From contig NC_013194.1 in the NCBI RefSeq assembly GCF_000024165.1, forward strand, positions 496,001 through 560,000: a DNA stretch of 64,000 nucleotides, given 5' to 3'. Numbering within the stretch: the stretch's first letter is position 1; the number at the start of each line of letters is the position of its first letter. Source of the stretch: Accumulibacter phosphatis. Its GTDB lineage: Bacteria; Pseudomonadota; Gammaproteobacteria; Burkholderiales; Rhodocyclaceae. A program made the position numbers and the translations under genes. Under the pieces are notes generated by a model. The model saw only the letters and a program-made list of their open reading frames with translations, had not been told where the DNA came from and did not search any database. Of this stretch, positions 44,401 to 52,269 are shown one piece after another.

Positions 44401-47400
44401 GACGGCGTCGGCAATCGACTGTTCGGTTTCGACGGCTCCGACACGCTGAGCGGTGGCGATCGCGGCGACCTGCTCGACGGCGGCAACGGCAATGACTGGC
44501 TCGAAGGACTGGCCGGTGCAGACACGCTGGTCGGCGGCGCCGGCAACGATGTCTACGATATCGATGACGCCAACGACCTCATCATCGAGCACGCTGGCGA
44601 AGGCCGAGACACCGCCTACAGCTGGGTGTCGTTCGATCTGGCCAGCCAGGGTAGCGGCGTCGAGGTCCTGACCTTGCTCGGGTCGAACCCGCTCGGCGCT
44701 GCCGGCAATGAACTGGACAACGTGATCAACGGCAACGCGGCAGCGAACGTGCTCAAAGGCGGCGCCGGCAACGACACCCTCAGGGCTTATGGGGGCAGTG
44801 ACAACCTCGACGGCGGCAGCGGCCGCGATGACCTTTGGGGTGGTGAGGGCGACGACACGCTCGACGGCGGAACCGGCGACGATACACTGAGTGGTGTCTT
44901 CGGCGCCGACACCTATCTCTTTCGCCGCGGTTCGGGTACGGACCGTATCATTGACGACCGGCGCCTCGGCGCGCCCGTCGACCGGGACAATATCCGGTTC
45001 GACGAAGGGATCCGCATGCAGGATCTGACCATCGCCGTGTTGTCTGACGAGAGTTGGCAACTGACGCTGGCAGGAAGCAGCGACAGCCTCGTTTTCGTCA
45101 AGGACGCGGGCTCGCGCTTTGCCGATGGGCAACCGGTGATCCCGATCGAGTCCTTGCAGTTTGCCGACGGCACGCGCGTCGACCTCACCGGTGCACTGGT
45201 GGGAACCGCGGGAGCCGACAGACTGGCGGCTTCCTTCTTCGCCATACCGACGTTTGGTCCGGTGACCACAGCGACCATCAACGTCAGGATTGACGCCCAG
45301 GCCGGTAACGATACGGTCACCGGCGGTGGTGGCAACGACTCCTTACGCGGCGGCGACGGCGATGACGTCCTCTACGGGGACAGCGGCAGCAGGTCCAGCA
45401 GCGACGACCAGCTTTACGGCGATGCCGGCGACGATACCCTCTACGGCGGCAGTTCCATGTCTGCGCGGGAGGGTGCGGACCTCCTCGATGGCGGCGCCGG
45501 CAACGACCTTCTTTACCATGCCAGCACGGTACGCTACGGGCGAGGATACGGCCAGGATCGCGTCATCGGCAAAGTGGAGCGGATCGACCTTTTCGACCTC
45601 CTGCCCAGCGACGTCACGCTTCAGTACCAGCCCGACGGACTGTATTTCCGTGTCAAGGACAGTGCGGATTGGTTGAAGCTCGAAGCTGACGGGCGCCGCA
45701 TCACGGTCGAGCAGGTGAATTTCGCCAACGGTTCGTCGTGGGACCGTCGAGCCATCGAGGCCATGGCCGCCACCCAGGGCAACCTGGCTCCGCAAGCCGA
45801 CGTGCCGCTGTTGCCGGTCTCGGCGCGCGAGGGCGAGGCGTTCACCGTCGTGCTGCCCGAAATCGCCTTCCGCGACCCCAACCCAGGCGATTTGCTGACC
45901 TGGTCGGTGAACCTGCCGGACGAACCCGCCTGGCTTCGCTTCGACCCGCTCACGCGCACGCTCAGCGGCACCCCCACCAATGCGGATGTCGGGAGCCACG
46001 ACCTGTTCGTCACCGCCGCTGATCGGAGCGGCGCGTCGGCCTCTCAGGCCCTGAAAGTGATCGTCGCTGACGTCAATCAGGCACCCGTCGTCAACGCGCC
46101 TATCGAGACGCTGACCTTTCGCGAAGGCATGCCGATCCGCTGGACGATACCTTCCGACACCTTCGCGGACGAGGACCCGGGCGAGGTGCTGACGCTGCAT
46201 GCCGCGCTGACCACTGGCGACCCCCTGCCGTCATGGCTGGCGATCGACGCCCGCACCGGGGACATCAGCGGCATCGCACCGGTCGGCGCCAGAGGCAACC
46301 TCAATCTACGCATCACGGCCACCGACCGAGCCGGTGCTTCCGTCGCCACACCATTGACGCTCCAGATTGCCGCCGCGTCTCCCGCCGCGCTTCTCGGAAC
46401 CGCCAACAAGGACGTACTCGTGGGCACCTCGGGGAACGACTTGCTCAACGGTGCCGCTGGCGCCGACACGATGCGCGGCGGTGACGGCGACGACACCTAT
46501 GTCGTCGATGAGCGCGGCGATACCGTTGTCGAACTGGCGAATCAGGGGAGTGACACCGTCTGGAGTCTGGTCAGCCACACCCTCGCCGACAACGTCGAGA
46601 ACCTCGTCCTGGCGGCAGGCGCCTCGATCAACGGCACCGGCAACGCACTGCGCAACCGGCTGACCGGCAACAGCGGCAACAACGTGCTCGATGGCGGTGC
46701 CGAAGCCGACACGCTGGAAGGCGGCACAGGGAACGACACCTATTACGTCGGCGACAAAGACACCGTGATCGAGGCGGCCGACGCCGGCAAGGACACGATC
46801 GTCTCGGGCATCCGGTGGACACTCGGCGCCAACGTCGAGAACCTCACTCTCACCGGAACGGCGGCGATCAACGGCTATGGCAATGATCTCGCCAACACGC
46901 TGCGTGGCGACACCAACAGCGCCGCCAACGTCCTCACCGGCGGCCTCGGCGACGACATCTACTACCTCGGCGCCGGCGACCGGGTGGTCGAAGACGCCGA
47001 CCAGGGCAACGACAGCGTCTATGGCTACGCCACTGAGCACACGCTCGCCGCCAACGTCGAACACCTCTTCCTCGCCGTCGCCACGGCCGCGACGCTCACC
47101 GGCAACGACCTCGCCAACCGCCTGCGCGGCAACGCCGGCGACGACCGGCTCGCCGGCCTCGCCGGCAACGACACGCTCGATGGCGGGCTCGGCGCCGACA
47201 CCCTCATCGGCGGCACGGGCGACGACAGCTACACCGTCGACAACCTCGCCGACGCGATCCACGAAGACGCCGACGCCGGCTTCGACACCGTCTACAGCAG
47301 CGTCACCTGGACCCTCGGCGAGCACCTCGAACGCCTCTACCTGACCGGCGGCACCGCCATCGACGCCACCGGCAACGCCCGCGCCAACACCCTCTACGGG

Positions 47401-48924
47401 CACGCCAACAGTGCCGTCAACATCCTCTCCGGCGGCCTCGGCGACGACATCTACTACCTCGGCGCCGGCGACCGGGTGGTCGAAGACGCCGACCAGGGCA
47501 ACGACAGCGTCTATGGCTACGGCAGCGAGCACACGCTCGCCGCCAACGTCGAACACCTCTTCCTCGCCGTCGCCACGGCCGCGACGCTCACCGGCAACGA
47601 CCTCGCCAACCGCCTGCGCGGCAACGCCGGCGACGACCGGCTCGCCGGCCTCGCCGGCAACGACACGCTCGATGGCGGGCTCGGCGCCGACACCCTCATC
47701 GGCGGCACGGGCGACGACAGCTACACCGTCGACAACCTCGCCGACGCGATCCACGAAGACGCCGACGCCGGCTTCGACACCGTCTACAGCAGCGTCACCT
47801 GGACCCTCGGCGAGCACCTCGAACGCCTCTACCTGACCGGCGGCACCGCCATCGACGCCACCGGCAACGCCCGCGCCAACACCCTCTACGGGCACGCCAA
47901 CAGCGCCGTCAACATCCTCACCGGTGGCCTCGGCGACGACATCTACTACCTCGGCGCCGGCGACCGGGCGGTCGAAGACGCCGACCAGGGCAACGACAGC
48001 GTCTATGGCTACGGCAGCGAGCACACGCTCGCCGCCAACGTCGAACACCTCTTCCTCGCCGTCGCCACGGCCGCGACGCTCACCGGCAACGACCTCGCCA
48101 ACCGCCTGCGCGGCAACGCCGGCGACGACCGGCTCGCCGGACTCGCCGGCAACGACACGCTCGATGGCGGTGCGGGCAACGATGTTCTCGAAGGCGGGGC
48201 CGGCAACGACACGCTCCAGGACAGCAGCGGCAGCGCGCTATTCACTGGGGGCGCCGGCAACAACACGCTCAGCGGTGGCGCCGGCTCACAGATCTATCTG
48301 GGTGGCACCGGCAACGACACGCTGCGCACCGGTCCCGGCAACGACATCATCGCTTTCAACCGGGGCGACGGTCAGGACACGCTCGCGGCGGGGGACTCCG
48401 GCCAGGATGTTCTGTCGCTCGGCGGCGTCGTCGCCTACACGGATCTGTCGCTTGACAAGGTCGATCGCGACCTCGTCGTGACGATCGCTACGGGCGACCA
48501 GATCACGTTCACGGATTGGTATGCGTCGGCTCCCGGCGCGGCCAGCCGCAGCGTGCTCCGACTGCAGGTGATCGCCGAGGCGATGGCCGATTTCGACGCC
48601 GGCGGCAGCGATCCGCTGCGCGACGAGAGGGTGGAGAGCTTCGACTTCGGCGGCCTGGTCGATGCCTTCGACGCGGCCCGCGCGGCTACTCCGACGCTCA
48701 CTCACTGGGCACTGGCCGATGCGCTGAGCCGCCACCAGCTCGCCGGCTCGGACAGCGCGGCATTCGGTGGCGATCTGGCCTACCAGTACGGCAGAAGCGG
48801 CAGCCTGGCGGGTATCGGCGTGACGCCGGCGATCGGCATTCTCGCCGATCCGGCATTCGGCGGTGCAGCGCAGGCATTGACACCGCTCGCCGGGCTGCAG
48901 TCTGGCGCGCAGCGGCTCGCGTGA
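38458..48924 (+). CDS. Giant RTX exoprotein with lipase-like N-terminal domain
   Basis: 3488 aa from the ATG at 38458 (AGGAG 8 nt upstream; a GTG at 38452 overlaps the previous stop). The N-terminal alpha/beta-hydrolase region has the nucleophile elbow GYSLGGH (Ser about 165), as in lipases. Blocks of calcium-binding nonapeptides GGxGxDxLx start near residue 690 and recur throughout, interrupted by beta-rich spacers (FADGxxWxxxxI type). Two cadherin/putative-Ig-like domains lie at about 2440-2640 (SGTPTNADVGSHDLFVTAAD). Near-identical 164-residue repeats follow, then a C-terminal region typical of type I secretion substrates. There is no cleaved signal peptide. The ABC exporter gene follows. 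Likely a secreted lipase-like enzyme or surface adhesin/biofilm protein. Confidence 0.92.
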   Translation: MAAPTPAEMLKYANLQLAAEALYDFRAKLTPSQTPGDLISTEGHYFDAIRPDILTTGNEHASRFAPTEAEKFVKDWIVIDHLSNTTTGFSGTLFYNEAEKQYVLSIRSTEFIDDTLRDSVATNAMEIKEFGWAFGQISDMEAWYAQLTKPGGPLEGKHFSVTGYSLGGHLATAFNLLRHEDGSAGNVDRVVTFNGAGVGQVGFPLSQVINDFNALRAAPESIAARFSDAGLGTLYQTLRERLSDGHSPTADDYALLHTVSAAATDDVGLARFASERKQLSLALDRLKNIKQAVTLLAEVTDTKDGQPAAIPERVVAQARFEYQMALLVAQEFKTTAKALLPAAINIVLGKSDGAPRLDNQFDVVGRETTTLVTAMVADSQWHHGANVDVFIEDQPLVRGTIRKAAAGVYWDTGALMPINNYTQNDFGDTHSIVLLIDSLSVQHLLQTLAPTATQADIETLFKAASVVKAESTTGTQGRAEGDGLETLLDSLLRVFTHDDPELRQGKAKNGNGLLTGGTWADESLRETFYDKLKALGDSPAFKEAKGKLTLTLPGRDLATAARSDFAAFLTLHTGSSFALKAVPGQESTLEAALKAQWTAEYTAWKADQDLTPEQRANLEGTYTDRYLADRAAFLARLAQARLANTGEGQALRVTTLDTGLRHFKDEASGLSLQEVHALTGAAARARVVFGGDGNDSVVGETGEDAFYGGAGSDQLDGGAGDDILEGNADADELRGGAGRDTLLGGQGNDRLEGGDNNDTLVGGQGDDTLVGGDGEDTYVINTGDGNDHIVDTGMNFIKYNGRLVTGLFLKSTDSDDYTFAGDDGFVMRFHSPGVLTLDDTTSLTFDNYTSAEAFAASNFGIRLAQAPDASRVTRTIVGDLRLIDLHHDDLFNYVGDPSAPAPGATDLMHNSPGNDRIILGDGFNMALAVPDAAGYTQNYMTQRSGDDWISGGMNVDFVAGGTGRDYIEGGAGGDDLLAGGDADDVIFGDLAATLAVQIREAGNNEPGDLVSGQGGNDALYGSSSSDLIYGGAGDDFLGGLGGDDFLLGDVDFFLYGVWDVRRDGLNFIFDFTQILSSSRGDQYQEGPAGSGNDVIMGDKGNDAAWGGAGNDYIDGGSDNDTLRGGDGNDRLKGGDGEDFLSGGADDDTLEGDAGNDTLIGDGGGDELHGAAGNDELHGDTGDALVTEQGDDRLFGDAGDDYMRGYGGNDTLDGGAGHDDLSGGGNDDVLDGGEGNDTLFGDDGLDTLLGGTGTDYLDSGADDDLLDGGSGNDALRGGDGDDLLDGGSGSDGLRGGDGADTLIGGTDTDYLEGGAGDDIYLFAAGDSPRDADGFVEYVVDAEGDNTIVFSNATPTDLRIANSGGSLLITYGTNDQLLIKDGLAGSIGHYRFANGETLSYSELIGRLVDTPMGAASGGRSFWFGGSLDDYLVATDGHTTFSGGRGDDTLIGYGGRNTYLYSRGDGTDRIIDTSTKTDADGTALPNTLRFGAGITADDIRLAIGSLKILVGSNPDDAIHIDGFDPDDALGTKKPPAIDRFEFADGTALSYGELLARGFDLTGTTGNDTLTGTSVNDRLDGGAGNDSLRGGAGSDTYFWGLDSGNDTIDNSDSSLDTDRLIIGNGLLADDLIFARSHDDLVIRVRTSGEHVLVLRHFAGAPIDRVRFADGSEWNGAEIATHLSTELSEGADIYTATLASDTIDALGGDDLVDGLAGDDVITGGRGNDTLRGGAGSDHYRFAVGDGSDLIVDDDVTADHADVVEFLDVASSVVTVTRPHNGNDLVLAYGGSDRLTIQAYFAGASHQIEEFRFADSVRWNVGDLQERVLVTGTAGKDVINGQAGTDNRLYGFDGDDSLNGAEVADTLAGGRGNDRLAGGFGADIYLFANGDGADVINETNDTNGTVDTLRLTDLAAAAVSELARVGSDLIVRLGGSDQVTVRQQYNAATSAGIEQITFADGLTWTADDIKARLSTLGTSAADSLTGFDGVGNRLFGFDGSDTLSGGDRGDLLDGGNGNDWLEGLAGADTLVGGAGNDVYDIDDANDLIIEHAGEGRDTAYSWVSFDLASQGSGVEVLTLLGSNPLGAAGNELDNVINGNAAANVLKGGAGNDTLRAYGGSDNLDGGSGRDDLWGGEGDDTLDGGTGDDTLSGVFGADTYLFRRGSGTDRIIDDRRLGAPVDRDNIRFDEGIRMQDLTIAVLSDESWQLTLAGSSDSLVFVKDAGSRFADGQPVIPIESLQFADGTRVDLTGALVGTAGADRLAASFFAIPTFGPVTTATINVRIDAQAGNDTVTGGGGNDSLRGGDGDDVLYGDSGSRSSSDDQLYGDAGDDTLYGGSSMSAREGADLLDGGAGNDLLYHASTVRYGRGYGQDRVIGKVERIDLFDLLPSDVTLQYQPDGLYFRVKDSADWLKLEADGRRITVEQVNFANGSSWDRRAIEAMAATQGNLAPQADVPLLPVSAREGEAFTVVLPEIAFRDPNPGDLLTWSVNLPDEPAWLRFDPLTRTLSGTPTNADVGSHDLFVTAADRSGASASQALKVIVADVNQAPVVNAPIETLTFREGMPIRWTIPSDTFADEDPGEVLTLHAALTTGDPLPSWLAIDARTGDISGIAPVGARGNLNLRITATDRAGASVATPLTLQIAAASPAALLGTANKDVLVGTSGNDLLNGAAGADTMRGGDGDDTYVVDERGDTVVELANQGSDTVWSLVSHTLADNVENLVLAAGASINGTGNALRNRLTGNSGNNVLDGGAEADTLEGGTGNDTYYVGDKDTVIEAADAGKDTIVSGIRWTLGANVENLTLTGTAAINGYGNDLANTLRGDTNSAANVLTGGLGDDIYYLGAGDRVVEDADQGNDSVYGYATEHTLAANVEHLFLAVATAATLTGNDLANRLRGNAGDDRLAGLAGNDTLDGGLGADTLIGGTGDDSYTVDNLADAIHEDADAGFDTVYSSVTWTLGEHLERLYLTGGTAIDATGNARANTLYGHANSAVNILSGGLGDDIYYLGAGDRVVEDADQGNDSVYGYGSEHTLAANVEHLFLAVATAATLTGNDLANRLRGNAGDDRLAGLAGNDTLDGGLGADTLIGGTGDDSYTVDNLADAIHEDADAGFDTVYSSVTWTLGEHLERLYLTGGTAIDATGNARANTLYGHANSAVNILTGGLGDDIYYLGAGDRAVEDADQGNDSVYGYGSEHTLAANVEHLFLAVATAATLTGNDLANRLRGNAGDDRLAGLAGNDTLDGGAGNDVLEGGAGNDTLQDSSGSALFTGGAGNNTLSGGAGSQIYLGGTGNDTLRTGPGNDIIAFNRGDGQDTLAAGDSGQDVLSLGGVVAYTDLSLDKVDRDLVVTIATGDQITFTDWYASAPGAASRSVLRLQVIAEAMADFDAGGSDPLRDERVESFDFGGLVDAFDAARAATPTLTHWALADALSRHQLAGSDSAAFGGDLAYQYGRSGSLAGIGVTPAIGILADPAFGGAAQALTPLAGLQSGAQRLA
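46939..48170 (+). repeat. Near-identical 492-bp tandem repeats inside the RTX gene
   Basis: Copies start at 46939, 47431 and 47923. The first two are complete (492 bp, 164 codons) and the third is cut after about 248 bp, at the shared gatggcgg. Differences are few (for example gccactgag against ggcagcgag, gtcgtc against gcggtc in the GDRVVED/GDRAVED codons). Each copy encodes LGDDIYYLGAGDRVVEDADQ, a nonapeptide cluster and SYTVDNLADAIHEDADAGFD. Such DNA-level identity indicates recent expansion or gene conversion. Confidence 0.92.
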
Positions 48925-49110
48925 TGGTCCTGACGAGCGGGAAGGCGCGCCCGTTCCAGCCCAGGCCGCTTGCCTGGGACGGCCTCGCCGGTGCGCTGCC
49001 AACGAGCGCCAGGAGGCGGGTAGGGATGACGCGGTGGCCAGGGGCGCTGAAGCCGGGCGCTCGTTGAGGGTTGCGGCAAGAGGCACCACGTTCCGGAGGA
49101 GGCGGCAAGC

Positions 49111-51264
49111 ATGCAATTGACGACCGAAATGAGACGGGACGAAGTCCTCTGGCTGCTCGGCAGTCTCTGCAGCGTATTCCGCATTCCCTTCGATGCTACC
49201 TTGCTCGCCCAGGCCTGCCCGCCGCCGACTACCCTGGCGACGCTGCATGAAGCGGCCCGGGCACTCGGCCTGAAAACCGGGGGGTGTCGGATCGACGGGG
49301 CCGACTGGCAGCGGCTGCCGCTGCCCGCCATCGCCTTGCTGAAGCCAGCCACCGCCACCGGTGCCGAAGCACCGCGGCCGCACGGCGCGATTCTCGTCGT
49401 CAAGGCCTCCGCCGAGCAGATCCTCTACTTCCGGCCAGGTAGCCAGAGCGCTGTCGCGCTGCCGATCGATGAAGCGTTGCAGACGCTCGAACCGGAAGTC
49501 GTCCTTGTCGCCCGCCAGTCGGCCGGGGGCGACGAGGGCGACATCGCCGGCTTTGCCCGCGAACGCCAGACCTTTGGTTTTCGCTGGTTCCTCCCCGAAC
49601 TGCTCAAGCACCGCCAGATCTGGCGCGACGTGCTGCTGGCCAGCCTGGCGATCCAGCTCGTCGGTCTGGCAACGCCCTTGTTTACCCAGGTGATCATCGA
49701 CAAGGTGATCGTCCACCAGAGCGACAGCACGCTGCTCGTCCTCGCGGTGGCCTTGGGTATGTTCATGCTGTTCACCAGCGGCATGACCTGGCTGCGCCAG
49801 TACCTCGTTCTGCATACCGGCAACCGCATCGACGCCGTACTCGGCAGCGAGGTCTTCCGGCACCTGCTGCACCTGCCCTTGCGCTGGTTCGAACAACGAC
49901 CGACCGGCACCCTCGTCGCCCGTCTGCAAGGTGTCGAGACGATCCGCGAGTTCGTTTCTGGCGCTGCGATCACGCTCGTCCTCGACTTTCCGTTCCTGGT
50001 GATCTTCCTCGTCGTGATGTTCGCCTACAGTTGGCAACTCTCGCTGATTGCGCTGGCCCTGCTCGGCGCCATCGCCGTGGCGAGCGTCCTGGTCACCCCG
50101 GTCTTCCGCGCCAGACTCAATCGCCAGTTCATGCTCGGCGCCAGAAACCAGGCCTTCCTCACCGAATACCTCTCGGGCATCGCCACCGTCAAGTCGCTAC
50201 AGATGGAACCCGACCTCGACCGCAGGTACGGGGACCTCCTCGCCCAGTACCTCGCCGCCGGCTTCGCCAGCAAGCAGGTCGGCAATACCTATCAGGTCGT
50301 CGCCAATGGTCTCGAACAGTTGATGACGCTCGCCATCCTGATCGTCGGTGCCTTGCTCGTGATGCGCAACGACGGCTTCACGGTCGGCATGCTGGTCGCC
50401 TTTCAGATGTTCGCCAGCCGCATGAGTCAGCCGATGCTGCGCCTGGTCGGCCTGTGGCAGGAGTTCCAGCAGGCGGACATCGCCGTCAAGCGCCTCGGCG
50501 ACATCGTCGACATGCCGCGGGAAGCGCATGCGCTGACGCCGAGTCGCGAGCGTTCACCGGACGTCGCTGGCAGCGGCGGCATCGTCATCGAAGACCTTGC
50601 CTTCCGTTACAGCGAACAGCATGCGTGGCTCTACCGCCAACTGACGCTTCGTTTCAAGCCGGGCCACCTGAGCGTCATCATGGGTCCCTCGGGTTGCGGC
50701 AAGAGCACACTGGCGAAACTGCTGCTCGGTTTCCTCGTGCCGATCGAGGGTCGGATCGAGATCGACGGTAGGGATATCCGCAACTTCGCCGCCAACGAAC
50801 TGCGCCGCTTCTTCGGGATGGTGCCGCAGGAAACCGTCCTTTTTTCCGGCAGCCTCTACGACAATCTGGTCATGGCACACCCGCACGCCAGCTTTGAGGA
50901 CGTGATCGTCGCCTGCAAGGCCGCCGAGATCCACGACACCATCGAGCAGCTGCCGGACGGCTATCAGACCGCGATCGGCGAGCGCGGCGTTGGCCTCTCG
51001 GGTGGCCAGATGCAGCGCATCGCGATCGCCCGGGCGCTGCTCAAGCGGCCGCCGATCCTGATCTTCGACGAAGCGGTGTCGAACCTCGATCAGCCGACCG
51101 CCGAGGCCTTTGCGAAGACGATCAACAAGCTCAAGGGTCAGGTGACCATGTTGTTCATCACGCACCAGATACCGCGAGGCTTGCAGGTCGATGAGGTCTT
51201 CAGCTTCAGCGATGAGGCCGGCGCGACCAGATTTGAGGTCATCGACGAGCAAGCGGCCGAATGA
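49111..51264 (+). CDS. Type I secretion ABC transporter (permease/ATPase)
   Basis: 717-aa inner-membrane exporter subunit of the HlyB/LapB type. A degenerate C39-peptidase-like domain lies at about 1-130; the peptidase Cys motif is not evident, as in RTX exporters that do not cleave a leader. The six-helix membrane domain (about 165-440) and the nucleotide-binding domain follow, with Walker A GPSGCGKST (about 525-533), signature LSGGQMQRIAIARAL and Walker B PILIFDEAVSNLD. The ATG has GGAGGAGG upstream. It lies 186 nt after the giant RTX gene, its probable substrate. Genes for the membrane-fusion protein (HlyD/LapC type) and TolC partner are not adjacent, because rpsU comes next. Confidence 0.94.
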   Translation: MQLTTEMRRDEVLWLLGSLCSVFRIPFDATLLAQACPPPTTLATLHEAARALGLKTGGCRIDGADWQRLPLPAIALLKPATATGAEAPRPHGAILVVKASAEQILYFRPGSQSAVALPIDEALQTLEPEVVLVARQSAGGDEGDIAGFARERQTFGFRWFLPELLKHRQIWRDVLLASLAIQLVGLATPLFTQVIIDKVIVHQSDSTLLVLAVALGMFMLFTSGMTWLRQYLVLHTGNRIDAVLGSEVFRHLLHLPLRWFEQRPTGTLVARLQGVETIREFVSGAAITLVLDFPFLVIFLVVMFAYSWQLSLIALALLGAIAVASVLVTPVFRARLNRQFMLGARNQAFLTEYLSGIATVKSLQMEPDLDRRYGDLLAQYLAAGFASKQVGNTYQVVANGLEQLMTLAILIVGALLVMRNDGFTVGMLVAFQMFASRMSQPMLRLVGLWQEFQQADIAVKRLGDIVDMPREAHALTPSRERSPDVAGSGGIVIEDLAFRYSEQHAWLYRQLTLRFKPGHLSVIMGPSGCGKSTLAKLLLGFLVPIEGRIEIDGRDIRNFAANELRRFFGMVPQETVLFSGSLYDNLVMAHPHASFEDVIVACKAAEIHDTIEQLPDGYQTAIGERGVGLSGGQMQRIAIARALLKRPPILIFDEAVSNLDQPTAEAFAKTINKLKGQVTMLFITHQIPRGLQVDEVFSFSDEAGATRFEVIDEQAAE

Positions 51265-51362
51265 GCGCCTATGCCTGCAGCCAGTGATTCGCCGCCGGCC
51301 GGCGTGCTCCGGCAGAGCGTGGACCACAATGTCGAGACGGAGTGAAAATGGTCATTTGGCTC

Positions 51363-51392
51363 TTGGATTTCGTCCACGAGTGTGTTTATAAT
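51363..51392 (+). promoter_or_regulatory. Promoter of the rpsU-dnaG-rpoD operon
   Basis: TTGGAT (51363-51368) and a perfect TATAAT (51387-51392) with an 18-nt spacer. It lies 46 nt before the rpsU start codon, the expected place for the main promoter of this operon. Confidence 0.75.
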
Positions 51393-51438
51393 GGACGGCT
51401 AAACTGTAATGTGACCTTTTTGACCTTGGGATGAGTCG

Positions 51439-51651
51439 ATGCCTGCAATTCGCGTGAAGGAAAATGAGCCGTTCGAAGTTGCCATTCGTCGTTTCAAACG
51501 CACCGTTGAAAAAACCGGTCTGTTGACCGAACTGAGGGCTCGCGAGTTTTACGAGAAGCCCACAGCCGAGCGCAAGCGCAAGCTCGCCGCGGCGGTGAAG
51601 CGGCATCACAAGCGGATGCGCAGCCAGACCCTGCCGCCCAAGCTGTACTAG
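51439..51651 (+). CDS. rpsU: 30S ribosomal protein S21
   Basis: 70-aa basic ribosomal protein of the small subunit, needed for initiation on natural mRNAs. MPAIRVKENEPFEVAIRRFK and the basic C-terminus (KRHHKRMRSQTLPPKLY) match S21 over its whole length. A TTGGGATGAG segment precedes the ATG. As in many proteobacteria it heads the macromolecular-synthesis operon with dnaG and rpoD. Confidence 0.98.
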   Translation: MPAIRVKENEPFEVAIRRFKRTVEKTGLLTELRAREFYEKPTAERKRKLAAAVKRHHKRMRSQTLPPKLY

Positions 51652-51672
51652 CACTGAAGTGCCGTTGCCGGG

Positions 51673-51702
51673 ACAGCCGCCTGTCTGAAGATGGGCGGCT
51701 GT
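51673..51702 (+). terminator. Intercistronic hairpin between rpsU and yqeY (attenuator-like)
   Basis: A perfect 9-bp stem, acagccgcc (51673-51681) with ggcggctgt (51694-51702), has a 12-nt loop and is followed by a short T-containing stretch (tggcgttt). It begins 21 nt after the rpsU stop. In related operons a partial terminator at this place lets rpsU be expressed more than dnaG and rpoD. Confidence 0.65.
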
Positions 51703-51776
51703 TGGCGTTTGTGGAACGGCGATGAGCGACGCGCGGCGTCGTCAAGCGGCACCATGTAGCCATGAGGAAGTTCGCG

Positions 51777-52226
51777 ATGACCCTGAAGGAGCGCATCAAC
51801 GAAGACGTCAAGGCCGCCATGCGCGCGCGCGAATCAAGAAGACTCGGCACGTTGCGCCTGCTCACCGCGGCCATCAAGCAAAAGGAAGTCGACGAGCGCA
51901 TCGTGCTCGATGACGCGGCCGTGCTGGCCGTCATCGAGCGGATGCTCAAGCAGCGCCGCGATTCGATCGCCCAGTTTGCCGCGGCCGGACGCAACGATCT
52001 CGTCGACGCAGAGCAGTTCGAGGCCGAGTTGCTCGCCACCTACCGGCCGGCCGGTCTTTCCGGCGAGGAAATCGGCGCCGCCGTCGCCCGGGCCATCACT
52101 TCGAGCGGAGCCAGCGGTCCCGCTGACATGGGCAAGGTGATGGCCAGCCTGCGCACGGACCTCGCCGGCCGTGCCGATATGAGCGAGGTGGCCCGGCTCG
52201 TGAAGATTCGTCTGACTGGCGCCTGA
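51777..52226 (+). CDS. yqeY: GatB/YqeY domain-containing protein
   Basis: 149 aa from the ATG at 51777, with GAGGAAG 6 nt upstream; an ATG at 51762 is in frame. The helical YqeY domain is recognisable from LKERINEDVKAAMRARESRR, LRLLTAAIKQKEVDER and the C-terminal DMGKVMASLRTDLAGRADMS. It resembles the tRNA-binding tail domain of the GatB amidotransferase subunit, and a role linked to tRNA or translation is assumed but not established. The gene commonly sits between rpsU and dnaG, as here. Confidence 0.93.
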   Translation: MTLKERINEDVKAAMRARESRRLGTLRLLTAAIKQKEVDERIVLDDAAVLAVIERMLKQRRDSIAQFAAAGRNDLVDAEQFEAELLATYRPAGLSGEEIGAAVARAITSSGASGPADMGKVMASLRTDLAGRADMSEVARLVKIRLTGA

Positions 52227-52269
52227 CTTACTTCGCCGCTGTTCATTACCGGTTCGAGGAAGGTTCTGG

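Noticed and set aside
46939..48170. Regular direct repeats resembling a repeat array such as CRISPR
   Set aside because: The 492-bp units are in-frame coding repeats with no short repeat/spacer pattern and no cas genes nearby.
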